From an uncultured Bacilli bacterium (GTDB taxonomy: Bacteria; Bacillota_I; Bacilli_A; RF39; UBA660), in contig CALVJB010000013.1 in NCBI GenBank assembly GCA_944332025.1, positions 1 to 32,272 of the forward strand: 32,272 nucleotides of DNA, in the 5' to 3' direction. Position numbers and translations under genes: made by a program. Under the pieces are notes generated by a model. That model saw only the letters and a program-made list of their open reading frames with translations. It searched no databases and was not told where the DNA came from. Below are positions 26,437 through 32,272 of the stretch, piece by piece; position 1 is the stretch's first letter, and each line of letters starts with the position of its first letter.

Positions 26437-27332
26437 AAACTATATATAATTTAATGAAACAAGATAAAAATGTTATATTATGTCTTTCTGATAGTGGTAC
26501 TGATTATGATGAGATGATTGCAAGAGAATTGCCTTCCCAAGTCATTAATTTTGGCATTAGTGAGAATAATAAAGTAGCTGCTTCTGCAGGACTAGCTAGT
26601 CAAGGTAAGATACCTTTTGTATATACAACTAATGCTTTTTTAGCATATAGATCTTATGAGTTTATAAGAGATGATATATGTTTACAAAATAGAAATGTTA
26701 AGTTAGTAGGAATGGGTTCTGGTCTTTCTTGGTCTACATTAGGACCTACTCATCATGCTACAGAAGATATTGCGGTATTAAAAGCTCTTCCTAATTTAAC
26801 AATATTATCTCCTGCTAGTCCTTTTGAATTAGAAAAATCTATACTAGCTGCTTATCAAATAGATGGTCCCGTTTATATTAGAATGGGTATGAGCAATGAA
26901 AAAGAGATATATGAGGATGATTATTCATTTATTGTATCTAAAAACATAAAAATAACTGATGGAGATATGGGGACTGTATTTGTTACTGGTAGTATAATAA
27001 ATGAATTACTAGATACTATTGAAATGCTTAATAAAGAAGGTATCTCCTTAAGAGTTATAAATGTTCATACTTTGAAGCCATTAGATGAAGGAAATATAAT
27101 TGAAGAATGCAAAAATAGTAAGATAGTATTTTCTTTGGAAGAACATAACATTATTGGCGGATTAGGCAGTAGTATAGCAGATGTAATTGCAACAAATAGT
27201 ATTGATACAAAGCTTATCAAAATAGGACTTAATGATACTTTCGCTACTGGTTATGGTACTTATAGTGAGATAAAGAGACTTAATGGTTTAGATAAAGATT
27301 CTATTTATAAAATAATAAAAGATAATTTATAG
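26418..27332 (+). CDS. Transketolase, C-terminal subunit
   Basis: A 304-residue partner of the preceding subunit. It contains the pyrimidine-binding domain with the catalytic Glu49 (NFGISENN), the segments PFVYTTNAFLAYRSYEFIRDD and LGPTHHATEDIAVL, and a transketolase C-terminal domain (from about residue 180). The ATG lies 19 bases inside the preceding gene, so translation is probably coupled and the two form an alpha2beta2-type enzyme. The related layout of deoxyxylulose-5-phosphate synthase and pyruvate dehydrogenase beta subunits makes the exact reaction uncertain. No lipoyl-domain gene is present, which argues against a pyruvate-dehydrogenase-type complex. Confidence 0.87.
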   Translation: MQKAYIKTIYNLMKQDKNVILCLSDSGTDYDEMIARELPSQVINFGISENNKVAASAGLASQGKIPFVYTTNAFLAYRSYEFIRDDICLQNRNVKLVGMGSGLSWSTLGPTHHATEDIAVLKALPNLTILSPASPFELEKSILAAYQIDGPVYIRMGMSNEKEIYEDDYSFIVSKNIKITDGDMGTVFVTGSIINELLDTIEMLNKEGISLRVINVHTLKPLDEGNIIEECKNSKIVFSLEEHNIIGGLGSSIADVIATNSIDTKLIKIGLNDTFATGYGTYSEIKRLNGLDKDSIYKIIKDNL

Positions 27333-27339
27333 GTGTATT

Positions 27340-27681
27340 ATGATTGTAGGTATTGGTATTGATATTGTTGAAAATAGAAGAATAGATGAAAATACATTTA
27401 ATAATTTGAAAGAGAATATCTTAACAGTTAAGGAAAAAGAAGTGCTTTTAACAAAGAAAGGTAAGAAAAAGTTAGAATATTTGTGTGGAAGATTTGCTGG
27501 AAAAGAAGCAGTTATTAAAGCAATTGGTGATAAAGAAATACTAAATATGAAGGAAATAGAGATTCTTAATAGAGAAAATGGAAAACCTTATGTTATATTA
27601 AAAGATTATAACATTTTAATTTCAATTTCTCATGAAAAAAATTATACAGTCGCTGAAGCAATCGTATTAAAGGAGGAATAA
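27340..27681 (+). CDS. acpS: Holo-acyl carrier protein synthase (phosphopantetheinyl transferase)
   Basis: A 113-residue enzyme that attaches 4'-phosphopantetheine from coenzyme A to the carrier serine. The AcpS motifs are clear: GIGIDIVENRR with Asp8, LCGRFAGKEAVIKA, and ISISHEKNYTVAEAI. Size is typical of AcpS. It starts seven bases after the transketolase subunit and ends two bases before the ABC ATPase gene, so it lies within the acyl-modification operon. It probably activates the ACP at 21447, though it could also be the cell's general AcpS. Confidence 0.9.
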   Translation: MIVGIGIDIVENRRIDENTFNNLKENILTVKEKEVLLTKKGKKKLEYLCGRFAGKEAVIKAIGDKEILNMKEIEILNRENGKPYVILKDYNILISISHEKNYTVAEAIVLKEE

Positions 27682-27683
27682 TT

Positions 27684-28580
27684 ATGCTTGAAGTAAAACA
27701 CATTACAAAATATTATGGTAAAAATAGGGCAGTTGATAATCTGTCCTTTACTGTCAATGATGGAGAAATATTTGGATTACTTGGTGAAAATGGTGCAGGG
27801 AAGACTACTACATTTAGAATTATTATGGGCTTAATTGATGCTAGTAGTGGAGAAGTTTTACTTGATGGTAAGAAAATCGATTATAACTTAACTAATGAAA
27901 TAGGTTTTGTTACTGAAGAGAGAAGTTTACTTACTAAACTTACAGTCTTAGAACAACTTACTTTTTATGGAGTATTAAAAGGACTTGATGAGAGAACTAT
28001 AGAAAAAGATATAGATAAATGGTTAGAAAAGTTTTCTATTGCTAGTTATAAAAATAGAAAGATTAAAGAATTATCTAAAGGTAATCAACAAAAGATTCAG
28101 TTTATTTCTGCTATCATCAACCATCCTAAACTATTAATATTAGATGAACCCTTTACAGGGCTTGATCCTATTAATGTTAAGATGATGAAAGATGCTATAT
28201 ATGATTTACAAAAAGAAGGAACATCTATTATCTTTTCATCACATCAGATGGAATATATAGAGGACTTTTGTGAAAAGTTAGTTATCCTTGTAAAAGGAAA
28301 GCCTGTTGTTAGTGGAATGTTAAAAGATATTAAAGAAGAATTTGGTATTAAAAATATTATGTTAAGAGGAGATGATTTACCTCTTGATAAAATAAAGAAA
28401 GTAAAAGGGGTATTAGGTGTATCTAAAGTAAGAGGAGAAATAGAAGTAAAAATAGAAGATAAGAGTGTCGCTCCAAAGATATTCTCTTTAGTTAAAAACT
28501 GTAATATTACTAAATATGATGTAGTAGAACCTACACTTAATGAAATATTTATTGCGAAAGTAGGGGGTATTCATGAATAA
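27684..28580 (+). CDS. ABC transporter ATPase (NatA-like)
   Basis: A 298-residue ATPase of the drug/sodium/antibiotic exporter class. Walker A is GENGAGKTT (34-42), the signature is a non-consensus LSKGNQQK, Walker B is LLILDEPFTGLDP, and the switch histidine is in SSHQMEYIE. The extra C-terminal domain of about 80 residues (IKNIMLRGDDLPL onward) is usual for NatA/YhaQ-type subunits. AAGGAGG precedes the start. The permease follows with an eight-base overlap. Cargo is unknown; neighbours alone do not prove a link to the acylation genes. Confidence 0.87.
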   Translation: MLEVKHITKYYGKNRAVDNLSFTVNDGEIFGLLGENGAGKTTTFRIIMGLIDASSGEVLLDGKKIDYNLTNEIGFVTEERSLLTKLTVLEQLTFYGVLKGLDERTIEKDIDKWLEKFSIASYKNRKIKELSKGNQQKIQFISAIINHPKLLILDEPFTGLDPINVKMMKDAIYDLQKEGTSIIFSSHQMEYIEDFCEKLVILVKGKPVVSGMLKDIKEEFGIKNIMLRGDDLPLDKIKKVKGVLGVSKVRGEIEVKIEDKSVAPKIFSLVKNCNITKYDVVEPTLNEIFIAKVGGIHE

Positions 28581-29889
28581 GAAGTTCCTGTATCTAACTA
28601 AAGTTAGTTTAAGAAAAAAATTTAAAACTAAATGGTTTGTTATTACTAATATAATACTTGCAGTAGCGATTATTCTTCTTTTAAATATAAATTCTATTGT
28701 ATCTTTCTTTGGAGGAGATTTTGATAGTAAGACTAATATAATTGTTATAGATAATAATACTAATAGTTATTCATTATTTGAAAAGAATATAGAAAGTTAT
28801 TCAAGTACTTTAAATAATGACGAAGATGAAGTAAAAGTAACAGTTAAAAAGAGTAATAAGAATGCTAATGAATTAAAAGATAATCTAAAAGATGATGAGA
28901 TATTAGTAGAGTTAAATAGTGATAATAAAGAATATTTGAAAGCGAAAGTTACATCTAATGAGAAAATAGATACACTAACTTATCAAGTTTTATCTCAGAG
29001 TTTAAACTCTACTAAGACTACTATTGGTATGGCTATTAATAATATAGATGCTAGTACATTAAATAATATTTCTAGTCCTGTAACAATAGATAGAGTAGTT
29101 CTTAATGAAGATAATAGTGTTGATGAGAATATGGGTCTTATTATGAGTAGTGTCTTCCCAACAATTATTCTACCATTCTTTATGTTGACAATGATTTTAA
29201 TACAAATGGTAGGAGGAGAAATATGTGAAGAGAAAACAACTCGTAGTATGGAGATAATTATATCTAATGTTTCTCCTAAACAACATTTAATGTCTAAGAT
29301 ACTTGCTAGTAATATCTTTGTTATAGTACAAGGATTACTCTTAGTAGTTTATGCTGTTATTGGCCTATTAATAAGTACTAATATGTTAAGTAGTGGTATG
29401 TCTTTACCTAGTGAAGTTACATCTATCTTTGATAGTTTAGTAGCATCTGGATTTGTAGAAAAATTAATCTATGTAATACCTTTAACATTAGTATTAATAG
29501 TACTATCATTCTTAGCATATTCAATAGTAGCAGGTATCCTTGCCTCTATGACTGTTAATATGGAAGACTTTTCACAGTTACAAACACCTTTAGTATTTCT
29601 TTCTTTAGGAGGATATTATTTAGCGATGATGGCAGGTATGTTTAATGGTTCACTTCTTATTAGAATATTATCTTATGTACCATTCTTATCATCATTTGTT
29701 AGTCCTAGTCTTTATATGATGGGAGAAATAGGTTTAGTTGATATAGTTATTTCTATTGTAGTATTAATTTTATTTATCTATTTAATATTACATTTTGGTA
29801 TGAAAGTATATAAAGTAGGAATACTTAATTACTCTAATGAAAAAGTTTGGAGTAAGTTCTTTAAAGCTTTTAAAAGTAAAGATGTATAA
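28573..29889 (+). CDS. ABC-2 type permease (NatB-like)
   Basis: A 438-residue membrane subunit. One N-terminal helix (about 22-45) is followed by a large outward domain (about 48-195, with NNTNSYSLFEKN and DRVVLNEDNSV) and then a membrane block with MVGGEICEEKTTRSMEIIISNVSP, the hallmark of YhaP/NatB permeases. It ends VWSKFFKAFKSKDV. It pairs with the overlapping ATPase gene. A 31-base stretch of its 3' end (ATGAAAAAG through TTTAAAGC) recurs with three mismatches at the end of the HIRAN gene. Function may be export of sodium, peptides or toxic lipids. Confidence 0.85.
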   Translation: MNKKFLYLTKVSLRKKFKTKWFVITNIILAVAIILLLNINSIVSFFGGDFDSKTNIIVIDNNTNSYSLFEKNIESYSSTLNNDEDEVKVTVKKSNKNANELKDNLKDDEILVELNSDNKEYLKAKVTSNEKIDTLTYQVLSQSLNSTKTTIGMAINNIDASTLNNISSPVTIDRVVLNEDNSVDENMGLIMSSVFPTIILPFFMLTMILIQMVGGEICEEKTTRSMEIIISNVSPKQHLMSKILASNIFVIVQGLLLVVYAVIGLLISTNMLSSGMSLPSEVTSIFDSLVASGFVEKLIYVIPLTLVLIVLSFLAYSIVAGILASMTVNMEDFSQLQTPLVFLSLGGYYLAMMAGMFNGSLLIRILSYVPFLSSFVSPSLYMMGEIGLVDIVISIVVLILFIYLILHFGMKVYKVGILNYSNEKVWSKFFKAFKSKDV

Positions 29890-29897
29890 TATTTATC

Positions 29898-29926
29898 TTG
29901 CAATTCTCTAAGTTATAGTGTAATCT
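29898..29926 (+). promoter_or_regulatory. Probable promoter of the HIRAN gene
   Basis: TTGCAA (29898-29903), 17-base spacer, TAATCT (29921-29926), preceded directly by TG. No clear terminator separates it from the permease gene. Confidence 0.45.
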
Positions 29927-29951
29927 ATATGTATCAAGAGAGGTGCTACTA

Positions 29952-30641
29952 ATGAATAATGAAATGTGGTTAATTTGGAAACATCCTAAGACTAGAAGAA
30001 GATATAAAATTGGAATTCTTACATATAATGATGATAAATATGTGTTCAAATATGTCAATCCAGAACTAAATGATGCTAGAGAAGTTGGATTTGATTTTTT
30101 CCCAGGATTTGAAAATATTAATAATGTGTATAGCAGTGATAAATTATTTGCAAATATTGAAACTAGGTTACCAAATCCTGCTAGACCAGATTATTTAGAA
30201 ATTTTAAATGCTTATGGATTAGAGAAGGATTCTACTAAATTAGAAATTTTAAAAGCTACTAAGGGGAGACTAATTACAGATAATTATGAATTTGTTCCAG
30301 CTTTTGATAAAGTTAAAGTACAGTTTGATGTTGCTGGTACTAGACATTGTTCTGATGTTAAAAAATGTTTAAAATTAATAAGTGTAAATGATAAATTATT
30401 ATTAGAGTTAGAACCTAATAATCTATATGATGAAAATACTATTAAAGTTATTCTCAATAAGAATAATAAATGTTATCATTTAGGATATGTTCCAAGATAT
30501 TATTCAAAGGAATTAACTGAATTATTAAAAAATGACATAAAATACTCTGCTATGGTTCAAAGTTTGAATTTTGAAAGTAATATTAATGATGAGGATATTA
30601 GTGTAGTTGTAAAATTAATTTTCGATGATAATATGAAATAG
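29952..30641 (+). CDS. HIRAN-domain protein
   Basis: A 229-residue soluble protein. I use ATG 29952, with GAGAGGTG just upstream; GTG 29943 lies within that ribosome site. Residues of about 115-215 match the HIRAN domain (RHCSDVKKCLKLISV, LLLELEPNNLYDENTIKV, YHLGYVPRYYSKEL), known from DNA-repair helicases and as a possible damaged-DNA or DNA-end binding module. The N-terminal half (MWLIWKHPKTRRRYKIGILTY, FFPGF, RLPNPARPDYLEILN) resembles the region attached to HIRAN in some Bacillota proteins with unknown role. It has no link to wall synthesis and interrupts the layout. Its last codons fall in a copy of the permease gene end, suggesting insertion. Confidence 0.8.
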   Translation: MNNEMWLIWKHPKTRRRYKIGILTYNDDKYVFKYVNPELNDAREVGFDFFPGFENINNVYSSDKLFANIETRLPNPARPDYLEILNAYGLEKDSTKLEILKATKGRLITDNYEFVPAFDKVKVQFDVAGTRHCSDVKKCLKLISVNDKLLLELEPNNLYDENTIKVILNKNNKCYHLGYVPRYYSKELTELLKNDIKYSAMVQSLNFESNINDEDISVVVKLIFDDNMK

Positions 30642-30664
30642 TATGGAATAAGTTCTTTAAAGCA
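30632..30664 (+). pseudogene. Remnant copy of the ABC permease 3' end
   Basis: Read in the permease frame, this stretch gives YEIVWNKFFKA, against NEKVWSKFFKA at the true permease end (29836-29868). At DNA level about 28 of 31 bases agree, from ATGAAA to TTTAAAGC. The stop codon of the HIRAN gene (30639-30641) lies inside it. It is best read as a scar of a duplication or of a lost second permease gene. Confidence 0.6.
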
Positions 30665-30700
30665 TTATATATATTAATTAGACAAATATATGTTATGTTT

Positions 30701-30738
30701 ATTACGAAAAATAAGCCAAAATGGCAAAAATTCGTAAT
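30701..30738. other. Nested inverted repeat
   Basis: ATTACGAA (30701-30708) pairs with TTCGTAAT (30731-30738), and inside it GCCA (30715-30718) pairs with TGGC (30722-30725). A-rich bulges lie between the two stems. It could be a protein-binding site or part of a tandem transcription stop with the hairpin at 30756. Confidence 0.4.
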
Positions 30739-30755
30739 GAATTATAATACAAAAC

Positions 30756-30788
30756 AAAAAGATGAATTTACGTTCGTCTTTTTCTTTA
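30756..30788 (+). terminator. Terminator upstream of the dehydrogenase gene
   Basis: Eleven-base stem with one G.T pair (AAAAAGATGAA 30756-30766 with TTCGTCTTTTT 30773-30783), loop TTTACG, and a T-rich right side continuing to 30787. Confidence 0.8.
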
Positions 30789-30813
30789 TAAAAGATTAAT
30801 TCTGTGATAGACT
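30785..30813 (+). promoter_or_regulatory. Possible promoter of the dehydrogenase gene
   Basis: TTTATA (30785-30790), 17-base spacer, TAGACT (30808-30813), with TG at the extended position (30805-30806). The match is moderate, but spacing and location between terminator and gene are right. Confidence 0.4.
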
Positions 30814-30829
30814 AATTATAGAAGGATTG

Positions 30830-31750
30830 ATGAAGATGAAGAAAGTTGTAATTATAGGTTGTGGTAATGTAGGCTTAGAATATTTAAAAAAACTGTGTAT
30901 GACTGATATAAATGTTGAGATAAGTTTAATTGATGTAGATGAAGATAAGCTAGAAGGGGAGATACTTGATTTAGAACATTCTTTAGTCTATAGAAATTGT
31001 AATATCAGTATAAAACTTGGTAATTATAGCGATTGTGATAATGCTGATATAGTTGTTATAACTGCTGGTGTTCCACAGTCTACAAAAGATAGGATGAGTG
31101 ACTTAGAGAAAGCTAATCTAATAGTAGTAGATATTACTAATAAATTAAGGGATACATCTTTTAGTGGTATTACCTTAGTTGCGAGTAATCCAATGGAAGT
31201 TATAACTGAACTTATCGCACATTATACAGATTATCCTTATAATAAAGTAATTGGTACTGGAACAATGCTTGATACAGCAAGATTAAAGTCATTAATTAGT
31301 AAAAAGATTAAGGTTAAGCCTAATGATATAAATGTCTATGTTTTAGGAGAACATGGTAATAGTCAGTTTGTTGCATGGAGTAATGCTAATATAGGACTAG
31401 AAAATTTAAATAGATTTTTATCCCTGGATGAGAAAGAAGAGTTAGCAGATGAGACTAGACATATGGGAGGTGTTATAGTTAAGCATAAAGGTTATACTAG
31501 TGATGGAGTAGCATCTTGTCTTTTAGAACTTACATTATGTGTTCTTAAAGATTTAAAAAAAGTATATCCAGTATCAAATTATAATACTACTTATGATGTA
31601 TATCTTTCTACGCCTTGTATAATAGGTAAAAATGGAATAGAGAAATCTATTAATATTAAATTAACAAGTGAAGAAGAAGAGAAATTGGAAGAGTCAAGTG
31701 AAGTAATTTGTGAAGCACTTGATAAAATATTACCAAAAGAATTGTATTAG
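30830..31750 (+). CDS. L-lactate/malate dehydrogenase family, L-lactate dehydrogenase-like
   Basis: A 306-residue NAD-dependent dehydrogenase. The Rossmann motif is IIGCGNVGLEYL (GxGxxG at 10-15), Asp in SLIDVDEDK accepts NAD, and ASNPMEVIT and GTGTMLDTARLK are family segments. The catalytic His175 sits in LGEHGNSQ. In the mobile loop (AGVPQSTKDRMSDLEKAN) Gln holds the position that is Gln in lactate and Arg in malate dehydrogenases, favouring lactate. The loop appears one residue short, so activity on another 2-oxo acid is possible. The start is uncertain: ATG 30830 and 30836 share GAAGG at 30821-30825. It would regenerate NAD by reducing pyruvate. A terminator separates it from the upstream genes. 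Confidence 0.85.
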   Translation: MKMKKVVIIGCGNVGLEYLKKLCMTDINVEISLIDVDEDKLEGEILDLEHSLVYRNCNISIKLGNYSDCDNADIVVITAGVPQSTKDRMSDLEKANLIVVDITNKLRDTSFSGITLVASNPMEVITELIAHYTDYPYNKVIGTGTMLDTARLKSLISKKIKVKPNDINVYVLGEHGNSQFVAWSNANIGLENLNRFLSLDEKEELADETRHMGGVIVKHKGYTSDGVASCLLELTLCVLKDLKKVYPVSNYNTTYDVYLSTPCIIGKNGIEKSINIKLTSEEEEKLEESSEVICEALDKILPKELY

Positions 31751-31762
31751 GAGGTATTAGTT

Positions 31763-32092
31763 ATGGGTAATTATTTATTTTTAGTAATCATTTTCTTATT
31801 TATGGCTATTGAAGTTGTTAGTGCGTATAAGTTTTTTAGGTTTAAAAAAATTAAGTTAGGTATTTTTTCTGCTATTTATTTTCTTGTTACATTAATACTT
31901 ACTTTAAGTTATTTTGGAACAAGAGATGTTTTAGTTGAAACAGAGTTTGAAAGTCTTATTAATGGTCTTATGGAACTTAACTTATTTGCTATCTTAGTTC
32001 TTATTCTTAATGTAGGAATGATAGTAATTAGTACTATTAGTTATGTTAAAGTAATGATGTGGAGTAGAGAGTTAAAAAAGGATAAGAAGTAA
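31763..32092 (+). CDS. Small membrane protein of unknown function
   Basis: A 109-residue protein with three predicted membrane helices (about 4-22, 32-52 and 70-95), a short basic loop (RFKKIKLG) after the first, an acidic outer loop (VLVETEFESLINGLME) and a basic tail (SRELKKDKK). No family is recognised. AGGAGG precedes the ATG twelve bases after the dehydrogenase stop, so the two are probably cotranscribed. Confidence 0.65.
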   Translation: MGNYLFLVIIFLFMAIEVVSAYKFFRFKKIKLGIFSAIYFLVTLILTLSYFGTRDVLVETEFESLINGLMELNLFAILVLILNVGMIVISTISYVKVMMWSRELKKDKK

Positions 32093-32112
32093 TAAGAATA
32101 TTTAAAAAATAC

Positions 32113-32154
32113 TAAGTAAGATGTAAAGTGGAAAATAAATACTTTACTTACTTA
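32113..32154. terminator. Imperfect hairpin after the small membrane protein
   Basis: GTAAAGT (32123-32129) pairs with ACTTTAC (32141-32147), and the outer arm TAAGTAA (32113-32119) with TTACTTA (32148-32154), with a three-base bulge. No clean T run follows. A possible terminator or RNA structure; the remaining 118 bases to the window end hold small inverted repeats but no gene that I can support. Confidence 0.45.
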
Positions 32155-32272
32155 TTTAACTTGTGGTAATATCAAGTTAATAAAATTGTAGAAAGTGTAG
32201 AATGACAAACTTCTTTCTACTAGAAATAGAATAAAATGACGAATTATTTTACCCTAGATTTATATATAAAAT

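Noticed and set aside
25603-27332. Pyruvate dehydrogenase-type E1 alpha/beta complex
   Set aside because: The motifs SKGHG, GSLGHG and GISENN fit transketolase halves better, and no lipoyl-domain E2 gene is nearby.
1-32272. Mycoplasma-type code with TGA as Trp
   Set aside because: Trp positions in conserved motifs use TGG, and TGA ends genes at natural places such as 4318-4320, 12820-12822 and 21687-21689.

Overview
The window is about 32 kb of very AT-rich DNA (by eye roughly 70-75% A+T). All credible genes lie on the plus strand and are packed tightly, with overlapping stops and starts and AGGAG-type ribosome sites. TGA is used as a stop and TGG as Trp, so this is the standard bacterial code. 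Teichoic-acid genes, choline/glucan-type wall-binding repeats and promoters of the TTGACA-17-TGnTATAAT type point to a low-GC Gram-positive bacterium (Bacillota). A host-associated member of the Bacilli is my guess; the species cannot be read from the sequence. No rRNA, tRNA, insertion sequence or CRISPR array was seen, and no gap between genes exceeds 190 bases.

Layout. (1) 1-3004: the 3' part of one wall-binding-repeat gene, then a secreted C39-like cysteine peptidase carrying a long array of 63/63/61-codon modules in 561-nt tandem super-repeats. (2) 3064-6405: teichoic-acid-type genes, namely a TagB/TagF-like glycerophosphotransferase, TagD-like glycerol-3-phosphate cytidylyltransferase, and a TagG/TagH-like ABC exporter. 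(3) 6528-19551: a polysaccharide and lipid-linked glycosylation block. It holds two polyprenyl-phosphate GT2 enzymes, a GT-C membrane protein, two large two-domain cytoplasmic glycosyltransferases, a 59-residue coiled-coil protein, a GT4 enzyme, two tandem DUF6020-like membrane proteins and an acyltransferase-3 protein. (4) 19663-27681: FkbH-like enzyme, acyl carrier protein, MaoC hydratase, MBOAT acyltransferase, membrane SGNH protein, aldo/keto reductase, split transketolase and AcpS. (5) 27684-32092: NatA/NatB-like ABC exporter, a HIRAN-domain protein next to a copy of the permease gene end, an L-lactate-dehydrogenase-like enzyme and a small membrane protein.

How the genes may work together. 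Regions 2 and 3 look like the assembly, export and decoration of a glycerol-phosphate-containing surface polymer. Region 4 is the most interesting part. It has the logic of the Dlt (D-alanyl-teichoic acid) pathway, a loading enzyme, carrier protein, MBOAT and SGNH partner. The DltA adenylation enzyme is absent, and an FkbH-type enzyme, which in known systems loads a three-carbon glyceryl unit from 1,3-bisphosphoglycerate onto an ACP, stands in its place. A dedicated phosphopantetheinyl transferase and three tailoring activities are in the same run of genes. I propose that it makes a carrier-bound C3-type (or C2-type) hydroxyacyl group and esterifies it to the surface polymer. This is inference from family membership and gene order.
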